Positions 53,506 through 63,362 of a DNA stretch of 64,000 nt are shown one piece after another (position 1 is the first letter of the stretch; each line of letters opens with the position of its first letter). Made by a program: the position numbers and the translations under genes. The stretch comes from Aeromonas veronii (GTDB taxonomy: Bacteria > Pseudomonadota > Gammaproteobacteria > Enterobacterales > Aeromonadaceae): NCBI RefSeq assembly GCF_040215105.1, contig NZ_CP157875.1, positions 4,386,501-4,450,500 of the forward strand. Reading direction: 5' to 3'. The notes beneath the pieces are model-generated. The model was not told where the DNA came from. It saw only the letters and a list, made by a program, of their open reading frames with translations, and did no database searches.

Positions 53506-54954
53506 TCATAGCCGGCCGATGAACTTGCTGGCCTGGCGCAGGTGGCCCTTGCGATCGTCCGGCGCCGCCCCCTCTCGGGTGAGCACGAACTGGATGTCCA
53601 GGGTGGGCCGCTTCAGGTTGAAGGGATCCACCGCCAGACTCACCGGCAGGGTGTAGATCTCGCCCGGTTTGAGGGTGACCTCCCGCGGGCCGAACCACTC
53701 ATATTCGGGCAGCCCTTCCACATCCAGTTGATAGCGCTGGGATTGCAGCGTCTTGTTGAGGATCTTGAGGGTGTAGGTGTTCTCGATGAGCCCCTCGCTG
53801 TTCTCCCGGAACAGCTGGTTGCGATCCCGCAATATGTCGAGCCCCATGGGCATGATGGACATGGCGTTGTAGACGAAGACGCCCAGCATGATCACCATCA
53901 CCAGGCCATAGCCGAGCAGCTTGGGCCGCGCCACCTTGGTCTGGTTGTGGGCCAGCTTGTGCTCTGTGGTGTAGCTGATGAGCCCCTTGGGGTAGCCCAT
54001 CCGGTCCATGGTCTGATCGCAGGCATCGACGCAGGCGCCACAGTTGATGCACTCGTACTGCAGGCCGTCGCGGATGTCGATGCCGGTCGGGCAGACCTGG
54101 ACGCACAGATCGCAGTCGATGCAGTCCCCCAGCCCCAGCGCCTTGGGATCCGCCTTGCGACCGCGAGGGCCCCGTGCCTCGCCACGCTTGGTGTCATAAC
54201 CGACGATGTAGGTGTCCTTGTCGAACATGGCGGACTGGAAACGGGCATAGGGGCACATGTGGATGCACATGATGGCCCGCATCCAGCCCGCGTTGCCATA
54301 GGTGCAGGCGGCGAAGAACAGCACCCAGAAAATGACCCAGCCACCCGCTGCCAGGGTGAAGAACTCTGGCACCAACCGGTACACATCCTGGAAGTAGGCG
54401 ACGAAGGTGAGGCCGGTGCCGAGGGACAGCAGGATCCAGGCCAGGTGCTTGGCCCCCTTGCGAGCCAGCTTCTCGCCGCTCCAGGGGGCGGCATCCAGCT
54501 TGCGGCGTTTGTTGGCCGAGCCTTCCAATTTCTCTTCGAACCAGATGAACATGAAGGTCCACACCGTCTGCGGGCAGAGATAGCCACACCAGACCCGCCC
54601 GAGGAAGGTCGTGACGAAGAAGAGGCCGAAGGCGGCGATCATGAATACCCAGGCCAGCAGGGTCAGATCCTGCGGCCAGATGGTGGCACCGAAGATGTGG
54701 AACTGCTGGTGCTCCAGGTCGAACAGCACGGCCTGACGACCGTCATAGCGCAACCAGGGAAGGGCGACGAAGAAAACGACGAAGAACCAGCCCATGGCCT
54801 TGCGCACGCGCTGCCAGTAGCCGGTCTGGGATCTCACATAGATGCGGTTGCCGGGGTTGAACCTGTCATCACCGGCCTTGAACGTGTGGGGATTGAAGGT
54901 CCCGGTGACATCGCCGGAGACATCCTTGGTATCGATCTTGTCCTTGTCGGCCAT
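53506..54954 (-). CDS. ccoG: Cytochrome oxidase accessory protein CcoG (RdxA/FixG)
   Basis: 482-residue membrane iron-sulfur protein that reduces copper during cbb3 oxidase assembly. Several membrane segments (AMGWFFVVFFVALPW, LTLLAWVFMIAAFGLFFVTTFLG) carry the conserved GRVWCGYLCPQTVWT. Two 4Fe-4S motifs (CIDCDLCVQVCP, CINCGACVDACD) follow, then a C-terminal periplasmic domain. ATG 54954 is chosen; GTG 54972 is an alternative. No ccoNOPQ genes adjoin. Confidence 0.93.
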   Translation of the reverse strand: MADKDKIDTKDVSGDVTGTFNPHTFKAGDDRFNPGNRIYVRSQTGYWQRVRKAMGWFFVVFFVALPWLRYDGRQAVLFDLEHQQFHIFGATIWPQDLTLLAWVFMIAAFGLFFVTTFLGRVWCGYLCPQTVWTFMFIWFEEKLEGSANKRRKLDAAPWSGEKLARKGAKHLAWILLSLGTGLTFVAYFQDVYRLVPEFFTLAAGGWVIFWVLFFAACTYGNAGWMRAIMCIHMCPYARFQSAMFDKDTYIVGYDTKRGEARGPRGRKADPKALGLGDCIDCDLCVQVCPTGIDIRDGLQYECINCGACVDACDQTMDRMGYPKGLISYTTEHKLAHNQTKVARPKLLGYGLVMVIMLGVFVYNAMSIMPMGLDILRDRNQLFRENSEGLIENTYTLKILNKTLQSQRYQLDVEGLPEYEWFGPREVTLKPGEIYTLPVSLAVDPFNLKRPTLDIQFVLTREGAAPDDRKGHLRQASKFIGRL

Positions 54955-55039
54955 TGCAACACATCGCTCCACTTATCTTGTTATGAAGCCGATTATATCT
55001 TAAACAACCTGCTAATTGTGTGGGTTAAATGTATCTATA

Positions 55040-55055
55040 GTTCGAGTCCCGTCGC
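55040..55055. other. Possible tRNA 3'-end fragment
   Basis: GTTCGAGTCCCGTCGC reads like the T-loop and 3' stem of a tRNA but lacks the pairing 5' strand, acceptor stem and CCA. It lies between ccoG and yihD and could be a relic of a tRNA or attachment site, or chance. Confidence 0.25.
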
Positions 55056-55065
55056 AATTTCAGAT

Positions 55066-55103
55066 AACAAAAAAGGCCCATCGTCAGTTGACTGATGGAC
55101 CTT
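55066..55103 (-). terminator. Terminator after yihD
   Basis: Imperfect hairpin AAGGTCCATCAG / CTGACGATGGGCCTT (short bulge) followed by T6 on the minus strand. Confidence 0.8.
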
Positions 55104-55152
55104 ATTGATGGTCTCTTTTGAAAACCACCTAACGTTCCGGCAGGGGCAGGCT

Positions 55153-55416
55153 TTACTTGATGCCGCGGGCCTTGAGCAAGGCTTCCTTGAAGTCGGGTAC
55201 CTGATCCTTGGCGAGCCCCGGGATCATCGCCTGCTTGTCAGACTCGCGCATCTTGAGGTGGTAGATCAGCATGTCGTCGGTCAGCTCGGACAGGACGCCG
55301 TCATAACCGGCCTCCGCCGCCAACTTGGCGATGAACTGTACCAGACTCAGATCCTGATCCTTGATCCAGGCGGGTTGCAGCAGCTCCAGCAGCTCTTCGA
55401 TACGATGACATTGCAT
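55153..55416 (-). CDS. yihD: YihD family protein (DUF1040)
   Basis: 87-residue small cytosolic protein almost collinear with E. coli Yih[52 protein letters not shown]. Function unknown. ATG 55416 aligns with E. coli and has AGAGGT upstream. E. coli keeps yihD next to srkA-dsbA; here ccoG intervenes. Confidence 0.92.
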   Translation of the reverse strand: MQCHRIEELLELLQPAWIKDQDLSLVQFIAKLAAEAGYDGVLSELTDDMLIYHLKMRESDKQAMIPGLAKDQVPDFKEALLKARGIK

Positions 55417-55447
55417 AGACGACCTCTTTAAATCTGTCTTGTGAAAC

Positions 55448-56602
55448 TCAGGCAACCTTACCCATCAAGGCTACTTCGATACGATCCCGTCCATTATGCT
55501 TGGCCTGATAGAGGGCCGCATCCGCTTTTTGGACCAGTTCGGCCATGGAAAGGCTCTGATCCGGCACCAGGGTCGCCACCCCGAAGCTACAGCTGACCCG
55601 ACCGGAAACCAGCGACTTCTGATGGGGGATCCCCTGGGCACGCAGGGCGGCGCGCACCTGCTCGGCGATCTGGATCGCCCCCTGCTGGCTGGTACAAGGC
55701 AACAGCAGAGCAAACTCCTCACCGCCGTAACGAGCCGCCAGATCATCCTCCCGCCTCAATACTTCCGCCAGCAGCCCCCCTACCTGCTGCAGACACTCAT
55801 CTCCCAGCTGATGGCCGTAGTGATCGTTGAACTGCTTGAAGTAATCCACGTCTACCAGCACCAGGGAGAGGGGCGCCCTCGCCCGGTGGCAACGGCGCCA
55901 CGCCCGGGCCAGGCTGTCATCCAGGTGAGCCCGGTTGGCGATGCCGGTCAAGCCATCCAGCCTGGAGGTGAGCCTGAGATGCTCGGAGACCGCCTTGAGC
56001 TCGGCCACCAGATCCGCGTTGGAGAAACGATGATAGAGGGAGGCGGCCTGATCCCGCCGCAGGCGACGCAGCAGCGTCGGCAGAAACACGAACAGATAAC
56101 CCGCCAGCAGACAGGAGACGATGCGCTCCTGCTCGTTGCCGACACTCAGCTCGAACAACATGGCGAATCCCAGCGGCAGCACGGCCCCATAGAGAGTGCG
56201 GCGACTGCCAAACAGCATGATGGCACTGCCGGTGAGGATCAGGCTGGAGAGCATCAGCATGGCGGCGCGATAGGTATCGGGCAGCTTGTCCATGTAGAGC
56301 AGCACCCCGAGCGCCCAGATGATGGAGGTGATGGTGGCCCCGATGAACAGCTCCCGTTCCAGTACCGGCAAGGGCAGGTGGATCAGGTTGGGGCGTCGCC
56401 AGCACAGGTGCCACCAGCGTCCCAGCAGCAACAGGCAGACCAGCCCCAGCCACCCCAGTGCCTCTTCGGCCGGTAGATAATCATGGAACAGCAGGCTCCA
56501 GCCAACCGCCAGCAGCGCCAGACAAGGCAGACTGAATAAGGCATTGGCATAGAGCTGACCCATGATGGCCTGCTGCACCTGACGTGTGACGCTCTGGGTC
56601 AA
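55448..56602 (-). CDS. Membrane-bound diguanylate cyclase
   Basis: 384 residues: an N-terminal membrane region with about six segments (residues 18-180), a linker helix, and a GGDEF domain (about 210-384). The active site is GGEEF at 293-297, with the inhibitory I-site RxxD as RREDD at 284-287, so product inhibition is expected. [18 protein letters not shown] carries the metal and substrate residues. The start is TTG 56602 behind GGGAG with 7-nt spacing. The membrane part has no sensor domain I recognise. Confidence 0.92.
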   Translation of the reverse strand: MTQSVTRQVQQAIMGQLYANALFSLPCLALLAVGWSLLFHDYLPAEEALGWLGLVCLLLLGRWWHLCWRRPNLIHLPLPVLERELFIGATITSIIWALGVLLYMDKLPDTYRAAMLMLSSLILTGSAIMLFGSRRTLYGAVLPLGFAMLFELSVGNEQERIVSCLLAGYLFVFLPTLLRRLRRDQAASLYHRFSNADLVAELKAVSEHLRLTSRLDGLTGIANRAHLDDSLARAWRRCHRARAPLSLVLVDVDYFKQFNDHYGHQLGDECLQQVGGLLAEVLRREDDLAARYGGEEFALLLPCTSQQGAIQIAEQVRAALRAQGIPHQKSLVSGRVSCSFGVATLVPDQSLSMAELVQKADAALYQAKHNGRDRIEVALMGKVA

Positions 56603-56736
56603 CGGCTTGCTCCCTGTACATTAGCCGACCAGTCTACCACCGCCCCTTCCGTGCCAACAATCAATCGGCCGCTATTAAGCTGCGACTCAGCTTGGTAGGC
56701 GGGTCAATATGAATCTCACTGCACCGCCTGCTCGCC

Positions 56737-57126
56737 TCAGCCCCGTTCCAGCTCGTCGAGAATGGGGCATTCCGGGCTCGCATCCCCGTGACAGCAACCC
56801 ACTACCTCCTCGAGTGAGGCCAGCATGGCCTGCAGGCCGGCAATGCGGGTGCGCAGATCGACGATCTTCTCTTGGGCCAGCTTTTTGACCTGGGCACTGG
56901 TCCTGTGCTCATCCCGATAGAGCGCCAGCAACTCCTGGCACTCCTCCAGGTTGAAACCGGTCTCCCGCGCCCGCTTGACGAAGCGCAGCTCCCGCAATGC
57001 CCCGTCGCTGTAACTGCGGTAGCCGTTGTCGCTGCGTACCGGCGCCGAGATGAGGCCGATGCTCTCGTAGTAGCGGATGGTCTTGGCGGTCAGGCCCGTC
57101 GCCTTGGCAACCTTGCTGATGTTCAT
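56737..57126 (-). CDS. cueR: Copper-responsive MerR-family regulator CueR
   Basis: 129-residue MerR-family activator. The N-terminal helix-turn-helix reads ISKVAKATGLTAKTIRYYESIGLI, followed by the dimerisation helix. The metal-binding loop CCHGDASPECPI supplies the two cysteines expected for Cu(I). Its ATG lies 10 nt after the copA stop, so it is cotranscribed with the pump it controls, and its site is visible upstream of copA. Confidence 0.92.
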   Translation of the reverse strand: MNISKVAKATGLTAKTIRYYESIGLISAPVRSDNGYRSYSDGALRELRFVKRARETGFNLEECQELLALYRDEHRTSAQVKKLAQEKIVDLRTRIAGLQAMLASLEEVVGCCHGDASPECPILDELERG

Positions 57127-57136
57127 GCGTGCCTCC

Positions 57137-59542
57137 TTAAACGTGCGAATGATTGCTGACATGGGAACCCGCCTTGGGCTGCCAGCGTTTCAATAACAGA
57201 GAGTTGCTGAGCACTGTGATGCTGCTGAGCGCCATGGCCGCACCGGCCAGCTCAGGGCTTAGATAGCCCAGCGCCGCCAGCGGAATGCCGATGATGTTGA
57301 ACACGAAGGCCCAGAACAGGTTCTGCTGTATGGTGCGCCAGGTGGCTGCCGAGATGTCGATGGCATCCGCCACCAGCCGTGGGTCAGAGCGCATGAGGGT
57401 GATGGAAGCCGTCTCCATCGCCACATCGGAACCTGAACCCATGGCGATCCCCACGTCGGCCGCCGCCAGGGCCGGGGCGTCGTTCACCCCGTCCCCCACC
57501 ATGGCCACCAGACCGCTGACCTGGCTGCGCAGGGCCTCGACCTTCTCCACCTTGCCAGCAGGCAGCACGGAGTCGAAGGCGCCATCCAGTCCCAGCTTGG
57601 CGGCGATATGGGCCACCGGCGCCGGCGCGTCGCCGCTCACCAGCCAGCTGGCGATGCCACGCTGGCGCAGGGTAGCGATGGCGTCCGGGCTCTCGGGCCT
57701 CAGGGTATCCGCCAGGGCGGCGATGCCGACCGCCACCCCGTCGATGGCGACCCAGACCCGGGTCGCCCCGTCATTATCCGCATCCAGCGCCTCTTGCACA
57801 GGCTGGGCGATGCCAAGCCCGGCCAGCAGGGAGGGATTGCCGATGGCCACCTGGTGACCCGCGACCTTGCCGAGGATGCCGGCACCGACCCGCACCTCCA
57901 CGGCTTCCGGCTGGGGCAGTTCAGTACCGCTTACCGCCTCCCGCATGGCCAGCGCCAGCGGGTGTTCGCTCGCCTGTTGCAGGGCGGCAGCCAGACGCAG
58001 CTGCTCATCGTTGCCACTCCAGCTCGCCAGCACAGGTTTGCCCTGGGTGAGAGTACCTGTCTTATCGAAGATCAGCGCCTTGATGGCATGTGCCTTCTGC
58101 AGGGTATCCACGTCCTTGATCAGAATGCCGTGGCGCGCCGCCACCCCGGTACCGGTGACGATGGCGGCCGGCGTGGCCAGCCCCAGGGCACAGGGACAGG
58201 CGATGACCAGCACGGCCACCGCCGCCAGCAGCGCCTGACCAAAATCGTTGGTGAGGGCGTACCACACCAGCAGGGTAAACAGGGCGCTCACCATCACCAC
58301 CGGCACGAACACGGCGGAGACCCTGTCCACCAGCTGTTGCAACGGAGCCTTGCCCATCTGGGCATTCTCCACCAGGGCGATGATCTTGCTGAGGCTGGAA
58401 TCCTCCCCCACAGTCGTGGCTTCGATCTCCAGCACGCCGGAGCGGTTGATGGCGCCCCCCAGCACGTTGTCCCCCAGGGTGCGCAGCACCGGCAGACTCT
58501 CACCGGTGAGGATGGATTCATCCAGTTCGCTCTCACCGCTGGTGATCTTGCCATCCACCGGCACCCGTTCCCCCACCAGTACTCGCAGCCTGTCGCCACG
58601 CAATACCTCGTCGACGGCCAGGCTCTGCCACTTCCCGGCGCGCCAGACGGTGGCACTCTCCGGGCGCAGGGCCATCAGCTCGCGAATGGCGGACTGGGTG
58701 CTGCGTCTGGCCCTGGCCTCCAGCAGTTTGCCGAGGGAGATCAGGGTGATGATGATGGCGCTCGCCTCGAAGTAGAGCTTGCCGCTGGCGGCCATGCCCA
58801 GAGTCGCCAGCAGATAGAGGCTGTAGAAATAGGCGGCGCTGGTGCCGGTCGCCACCAGCACGTCCATGTTGGCGGAGCGGTTCTTGATGGCGAGCCAGGC
58901 ACCGCGATAGAAGCGAGCCCCGATCCAGAACTGCACCGGGGTGGCGAGCACCAGCTCCAGCCAGGCGGGCAGATGCCAGGGCAGCAGCCCGGCCATGGCG
59001 AGCATCCCCACCAGCAGCGGCAGAGTGAGCAGAGCCGAAACGCTGACCTGGATCAGCGCATGGTGGGCGGCGGCAGACTCTTGCTCTTCCCGGGCCAGCA
59101 ACTGTTGACGGCGGGCACTGGCACTGCCCTGTGCCAGCTGGGCACCGAAGCCCAGCCCTTCGATCTGCTCGCGCAACGAGGCCGGCGTCTGGACGCCAGG
59201 CACCAGGGTAATACGGGCCTGCTCGAGGGAAAAGTTGACGTCCGCGGCGATGACACCCGGCAGTGCACTCAGCATCTTGCTGAGTCGAGCCGAACAACCG
59301 GCGCAGGTCATGCCGGTAATTTGAAACAGCAACGTCTCTTCGCCGTAGTCGTAACCTTGTGCCTTGATGCTCTCCAGCACCGCCGGCAACTGGGTAGCCT
59401 GGCTCAGCTCGATGGCCGCCTGCTCCAATGCGAAGTTGACGGTGGCTTCGACCCCGTCGAGTTTGTTGAGGGCGGCGGTGATCCGGCTGGCGCAGTTGGC
59501 GCAGCTCATGCCGCTGATGGGAAGTTGAATGTGCATGGTCAT
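57137..59542 (-). CDS. copA: Cu(I)-exporting P-type ATPase CopA
   Basis: 801 residues. Two N-terminal heavy-metal-binding domains (GMSCANC and GMTCAGC) precede eight membrane segments, with the ion-channel CPC in VIACPCALGLATP. The phosphorylation motif FDKTGTLTQG, HP motif ASEHPLALA and hinge MVGDGVNDAPALAAADVG are all intact. ATG 59542 follows GAGGAG. It exports Cu(I) from cytoplasm to periplasm. Confidence 0.96.
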   Translation of the reverse strand: MTMHIQLPISGMSCANCASRITAALNKLDGVEATVNFALEQAAIELSQATQLPAVLESIKAQGYDYGEETLLFQITGMTCAGCSARLSKMLSALPGVIAADVNFSLEQARITLVPGVQTPASLREQIEGLGFGAQLAQGSASARRQQLLAREEQESAAAHHALIQVSVSALLTLPLLVGMLAMAGLLPWHLPAWLELVLATPVQFWIGARFYRGAWLAIKNRSANMDVLVATGTSAAYFYSLYLLATLGMAASGKLYFEASAIIITLISLGKLLEARARRSTQSAIRELMALRPESATVWRAGKWQSLAVDEVLRGDRLRVLVGERVPVDGKITSGESELDESILTGESLPVLRTLGDNVLGGAINRSGVLEIEATTVGEDSSLSKIIALVENAQMGKAPLQQLVDRVSAVFVPVVMVSALFTLLVWYALTNDFGQALLAAVAVLVIACPCALGLATPAAIVTGTGVAARHGILIKDVDTLQKAHAIKALIFDKTGTLTQGKPVLASWSGNDEQLRLAAALQQASEHPLALAMREAVSGTELPQPEAVEVRVGAGILGKVAGHQVAIGNPSLLAGLGIAQPVQEALDADNDGATRVWVAIDGVAVGIAALADTLRPESPDAIATLRQRGIASWLVSGDAPAPVAHIAAKLGLDGAFDSVLPAGKVEKVEALRSQVSGLVAMVGDGVNDAPALAAADVGIAMGSGSDVAMETASITLMRSDPRLVADAIDISAATWRTIQQNLFWAFVFNIIGIPLAALGYLSPELAGAAMALSSITVLSNSLLLKRWQPKAGSHVSNHSHV

Positions 59543-59570
59543 AACGATGCTCCTCAAAGCTGACCCACAA

Positions 59571-59601
59571 ACATTAACCTTTACTGTAAGGGTAAGCTCA
59601 A
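59571..59601 (-). promoter_or_regulatory. CueR-controlled copA promoter
   Basis: Minus-strand -35 TTGAGC and -10 TAATGT are 19 nt apart, the overlong spacing typical of MerR-family promoters. The spacer holds the dyad ACCCTTACAGTAAAGGT. Confidence 0.85.
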
Positions 59602-59625
59602 GCACCTGTCCCACTTTTTGTGCAA

Positions 59626-59660
59626 ATAAAAGACGGCGCCTGTTGGCGCCGTCTTTTTCG
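59626..59660. terminator. Terminator after pyrE
   Basis: 10-bp stem AGACGGCGCC/GGCGCCGTCT, loop of four, with T-rich flanks on both strands. Confidence 0.92.
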
Positions 59661-59720
59661 CTTCTGTCATGCCATGCCGATCTTCGCTTGAACCGGACAA
59701 AGCGCGGGGGCTACAGGTCG

Positions 59721-60374
59721 TCAGATCCCGTACTGGGCGCGATAGGCCTTCATGGCCGCCAGCTGCTCGGCCAGTTCGGGGCGCTCTGCCTGCTGCTCTT
59801 CCAGATACTGGATCAGATCGGCCATCTGGATGATGGCGATGATGTGGGCACCGTAGTCGCGTTCCACCTCCTGGATGGCGGAGAGCTCTCCTTTGCCTTT
59901 CTCCTGGCGATCCAGCGCGATCAGCACCCCGGCCAGGGAGGCACCGTTGGCCTGGATCAAGTCCATGGATTCCCGAATGGCGGTACCGGCGGTTATGACG
60001 TCGTCCACCAGCATGATGCGCCCCTTGAGCGGGCTGCCCACCAGGTTGCCACCCTCGCCGTGATCCTTGGCTTCCTTGCGGTTGAAGCACCAGGGCACAT
60101 CCACGTCGTGTTGCTCCACCAGCTGCACCGCGGTGGCGGAGGCGATGGGGATCCCCTTGTAGGCCGGGCCAAACAGCACGTCGAATTCGATGCCGGCATC
60201 CATCAGGGCGGCGGCATAGAAGCGGCCGAGGCGGGCCAGGTCGCGACCGCTGTTGAACAGGCCGGCGTTGAAGAAGTAGGGGCTCTTGCGGCCGGATTTC
60301 AGGGTGAACTCACCGAATTTGAGGACCTGCTTCTCCAGGGCGAACTCGATAAATTGACGCTGGTAGGCTTTCAT
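59721..60374 (-). CDS. pyrE: Orotate phosphoribosyltransferase PyrE
   Basis: 217 residues (E. coli 213); makes orotidine monophosphate. The PRPP motif is [17 protein letters not shown] (about 120-136), the flexible catalytic loop is [13 protein letters not shown], and [19 protein letters not shown] opens the fold. ATG 60374 aligns with E. coli. It lies 82 nt after rph, behind an attenuator. Confidence 0.96.
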   Translation of the reverse strand: MKAYQRQFIEFALEKQVLKFGEFTLKSGRKSPYFFNAGLFNSGRDLARLGRFYAAALMDAGIEFDVLFGPAYKGIPIASATAVQLVEQHDVDVPWCFNRKEAKDHGEGGNLVGSPLKGRIMLVDDVITAGTAIRESMDLIQANGASLAGVLIALDRQEKGKGELSAIQEVERDYGAHIIAIIQMADLIQYLEEQQAERPELAEQLAAMKAYRAQYGI

Positions 60375-60415
60375 TCTGGCTCCTTGCTTGGCGTGTATTT
60401 CACTTGTGTGGGGGT

Positions 60416-60445
60416 ATAAAAAAACGCGGTCAATGCCGCGTTTTT
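60416..60445 (-). promoter_or_regulatory. rph-pyrE attenuator
   Basis: Stem AAACGCGG/CCGCGTTT, 6-nt loop and T7 in the rph-pyrE spacer. In E. coli the same arrangement couples pyrE expression to UTP via translation of rph; the rph stop lies just upstream here as well. Confidence 0.85.
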
Positions 60446-60456
60446 CAAAACAGAAA

Positions 60457-61173
60457 TCAGGAGAGCGACTGCTTCTGCAGCGCGATGATATCGGCGATAC
60501 CATCTTTGGCGAGCGCCAGCATGGCCAGCAGCTCCTCATGAGTGAAGGGCTCGGCCTCCGCGGTGCCCTGCACCTCGATGATGCGACCGTCTTCGGTCAT
60601 CACCACGTTCATGTCGGTCTCGGCGGCGGAGTCTTCGATGTACTCCAGATCGCAGATGGCTTCCCCTTCGAACATGCCGACGGAGACGGCGGCGATCATC
60701 TGCTTGAGCGGGCTCTGCTTGAGCATGCCTTTCTCGACCATCCAGTTCAGCGCATCCACCAGGGCCACGCAGGCGCCGGTGATGGCGGCGGTACGGGTGC
60801 CGCCATCGGCCTGCAGCACGTCGCAATCCACGGTGATGGAGTGCTCACCCAGGGCGGTCAGGTCCACGGCGGCGCGCAGGGAACGAGCGATCAGACGGGA
60901 GATCTCCAGGGTGCGGCCACTCTGCTTGCCGGCGGCGGCTTCGCGGTTCATGCGCGAATGGGTGGAGCGCGGCAGCATGCCGTACTCGGCGGTGACCCAG
61001 CCCTGCCCCTTGCCCTTCAGGAAGCGCGGCACGCTGGTGTCGACGCTGGCGGTGCACAGCACCCGGGTATTACCGAATTCCACCAGTACGGAGCCTTCCG
61101 CATGCTTGGTGAAGTGGCGGGTGATGGTAACCGGGCGCACTTGTGCGGCACTGCGATCGCTGGGACGTGGCAT
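60457..61173 (-). CDS. rph: Ribonuclease PH
   Basis: 238 residues; phosphorolytic 3'-5' exoribonuclease for tRNA ends. [36 protein letters not shown], the phosphate-binding [13 protein letters not shown] and [17 protein letters not shown] are intact. The full-length frame differs from E. coli K-12, where rph is frameshifted. ATG 61173 aligns with the family start. Confidence 0.96.
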   Translation of the reverse strand: MPRPSDRSAAQVRPVTITRHFTKHAEGSVLVEFGNTRVLCTASVDTSVPRFLKGKGQGWVTAEYGMLPRSTHSRMNREAAAGKQSGRTLEISRLIARSLRAAVDLTALGEHSITVDCDVLQADGGTRTAAITGACVALVDALNWMVEKGMLKQSPLKQMIAAVSVGMFEGEAICDLEYIEDSAAETDMNVVMTEDGRIIEVQGTAEAEPFTHEELLAMLALAKDGIADIIALQKQSLS

Positions 61174-61319
61174 GGAACTGACCTCTGGGCTGGCGGAATT
61201 GGCGCAGGAGTATAAGTGATCCCAGCCCAAATATCAGCCGCTAAAACCGAGGCCGCGGCTGACGGGGGGAGCCCGGCTGGGTATACTGGCCCCACACTTC
61301 ATCAAGCCCGGAACAATCA

Positions 61320-62183
61320 ATGATTCACAGCATGACCGCCTACGCCCGCAAGGAACTCAAGGGCGACTGGGGCACAGCCGTTTGGGAAATTCGTTCGGTC
61401 AACCAGCGCTATCTGGAGACCTACATCCGGCTGCCGGAGCAGCTGCGCAGCCTGGAGCCTGTGCTGCGCGAGCGGTTCCGTGCCAAGCTGCAACGCGGCA
61501 AGGTGGAGTGCAACCTGCGTTTCGAGGCTGCCCAGGCTGCCGCCAGCCAGCTCCACATCAATGAAGAACTGGCCAAACTCATCATCGACAGCGCCAGCTG
61601 GGTGATGAAAGAGGCGGGCCAGGGTCAACTCAACCCGGTAGATGTGCTGCGTTGGCCCGGCGTCATGGCCGCCGCCGAGCAGGACATGGACGTGGTCGCC
61701 ACCGAGCTGATGAGCGGTTTCGACCTCACCCTGGACGACTTCCTCGCCTCCCGCGCCAGCGAAGGAGCCAACCTCAAGGCACTGATCGAGCAGCGCCTCG
61801 ACGGCATCCAGGTGGAAGTGAAGAAGGTGCGCGAGCACCTGCCCCAGATCATCGAATGGCAGCGCCAGAAGCTCACCGACCGCCTGAGCGATGCCAAGGT
61901 GGAGCTGGATCCCGTCCGCATCGAGCAGGAGATCGTGCTGCTGGCCCAGAAGATCGACGTGGCCGAAGAGCTGGACCGCCTGGAGATGCACATCGGCGAG
62001 ACCACCAAGATCATGAAGAAGGGGGGCGCCTGCGGCCGCCGTCTCGACTTCATGATGCAGGAGTTCAACCGCGAATCGAACACACTCGGCTCCAAGTCCA
62101 TCAACGCCGAGGTGACCCAGTCCGCCGTCGAGCTGAAGGTCCTCATCGAGCAGATGCGCGAGCAGATCCAGAACATCGAGTAA
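61320..62183 (+). CDS. yicC: YicC family endoribonuclease
   Basis: 287 residues, E. coli length. MIHSMTAYARKE start, EIRSVNQRYLETYIRLPEQLR, GKVECNLRFE, and the C-terminal GRRLDFMMQEFNRESNTLGSKS signature with acidic metal residues are all present. YicC proteins cleave RNA and affect stationary-phase survival. It diverges from rph, as in E. coli. Confidence 0.93.
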   Translation: MIHSMTAYARKELKGDWGTAVWEIRSVNQRYLETYIRLPEQLRSLEPVLRERFRAKLQRGKVECNLRFEAAQAAASQLHINEELAKLIIDSASWVMKEAGQGQLNPVDVLRWPGVMAAAEQDMDVVATELMSGFDLTLDDFLASRASEGANLKALIEQRLDGIQVEVKKVREHLPQIIEWQRQKLTDRLSDAKVELDPVRIEQEIVLLAQKIDVAEELDRLEMHIGETTKIMKKGGACGRRLDFMMQEFNRESNTLGSKSINAEVTQSAVELKVLIEQMREQIQNIE

Positions 62184-62202
62184 CCTTCCCGCTCGATGCA
62201 TC

Positions 62203-62228
62203 AGCCCCCGCCATGCGGGGGCTTTTTG
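62203..62228 (+). terminator. Terminator after yicC
   Basis: 9-bp stem AGCCCCCGC/GCGGGGGCT, loop CAT, followed by T5. Confidence 0.92.
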
Positions 62229-62272
62229 TTGCTGCCAGTGTGAAGCGTCCTGGCGGCCCCCCCCTCTTCAGC

Positions 62273-62308
62273 CATCAGGGGCCTGCGATGGCAGGCCCCT
62301 GATGTTTT
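62273..62308. terminator. Hairpin between yicC and the EamA gene
   Basis: Perfect 14-bp stem CATCAGGGGCCTGC / complement with 4-nt loop, followed by TTTT on the plus strand only. Confidence 0.7.
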
Positions 62309-62326
62309 CATGCTTCTCTGTCGCCG

Positions 62327-63205
62327 TCAGACGGGTTGCTTGAGCCTGGCGCTTCGCAGCAGCAGGGGGAGCTGATAGATCACTAGGGCGCCGAGCACCA
62401 GGCCGGCACCGGCCAGCTTGGCGCCCCCCAGCGGCTCGTCGTAGAAGAGGGTGCTCAGGATCAGGGTCCAGACCGGTTCGAGCAGCATCAGCAGGGCGGC
62501 GTGAGCCGTGGTCATCCGGCTCAGGGCATGGGTCAGCAGCCAGTATCGCAGGGTGGTGGCGATCAAGACGCTGGCGGCGAACCAGCCCCAGATGCCGTGA
62601 CCGATGTCGGCGGGCCACTGTTCGGTGAGCAGGGAGAGCAAGCTGCCGAGCAGACCCGTCATCGCCAGCTGGACGCAGGTGAGCCAGGTGGGAGGAATGG
62701 ACTGGGCGAAATGGCGGTGAACGGCGAGCTGGATGCCGAGAGTAGCGGCCGCCGCCAGAAACCAGAACAGGGAGAGAGAGACGCCCCAGTGAGTGCTGCT
62801 GGAGAGCAGCAGCAGCCCGGCGATGGCCAGCGGCAGGGTCAGCCAGTAGTGGCGACCGGGTCTGGCCTTGAAGGCGGCCCAGGCGGCGAGCGGCGCCATC
62901 AGGGTCGCCACGCTCATGATGAAGGCGCCGCTGCCCAGCGCATCGCTCTGGCTGATGGCGGTGACCCAGAACAACAGGCTGGCCCCGAGCAGGGTACCGC
63001 AGCCGGCGGCACGCAGCAGTTGGGCGCGGCTGGGGGGCGGCTCGCGCAGCCAGGCGAGGGGTAGCAGCAAGAGGGCGGCCAGCAGGAAGCGGCTGCCGAT
63101 AAAGGCGGCGGGGGGCAGTTCTCGAATGGCTTCTTTGGAGAAGAGCCAGCCGGTGGCGGCCAGCAGGGTGACCAGCACCATCAGCAGCAGGGGAGCGCGG
63201 TTCAT
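62327..63205 (-). CDS. EamA/DMT-family transporter
   Basis: 292-residue inner-membrane protein with ten predicted membrane segments arranged as two EamA repeats (about 6-135 and 145-285). LLMVLVTLLAATGWLFSKEAI and SRFLLAALLLLPLAWL open repeat 1; LMLLEPVWTLILSTLFYDEPLGGAKLAGAGLVL closes repeat 2 with the typical EPV and DEP motifs. Such proteins export amino acids or other metabolites; the substrate is unknown. ATG 63205 is taken; longer in-frame starts lack conservation. Confidence 0.88.
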   Translation of the reverse strand: MNRAPLLLMVLVTLLAATGWLFSKEAIRELPPAAFIGSRFLLAALLLLPLAWLREPPPSRAQLLRAAGCGTLLGASLLFWVTAISQSDALGSGAFIMSVATLMAPLAAWAAFKARPGRHYWLTLPLAIAGLLLLSSSTHWGVSLSLFWFLAAAATLGIQLAVHRHFAQSIPPTWLTCVQLAMTGLLGSLLSLLTEQWPADIGHGIWGWFAASVLIATTLRYWLLTHALSRMTTAHAALLMLLEPVWTLILSTLFYDEPLGGAKLAGAGLVLGALVIYQLPLLLRSARLKQPV

Positions 63206-63362
63206 CGGATCGTCGTGACAAGGGGAAAGCGAAGAGCATAAAGGAAAGCCCCCCGGATTGTCGCTGGCGTTTTCAGCCGCATCCCCGAGCACCGCGACAA
63301 GCGGGGCCGACCGGAATCAGCCCCTCAGCAAGCGGAGCCCGATCGAAGCCGGGCCCTCGTGG

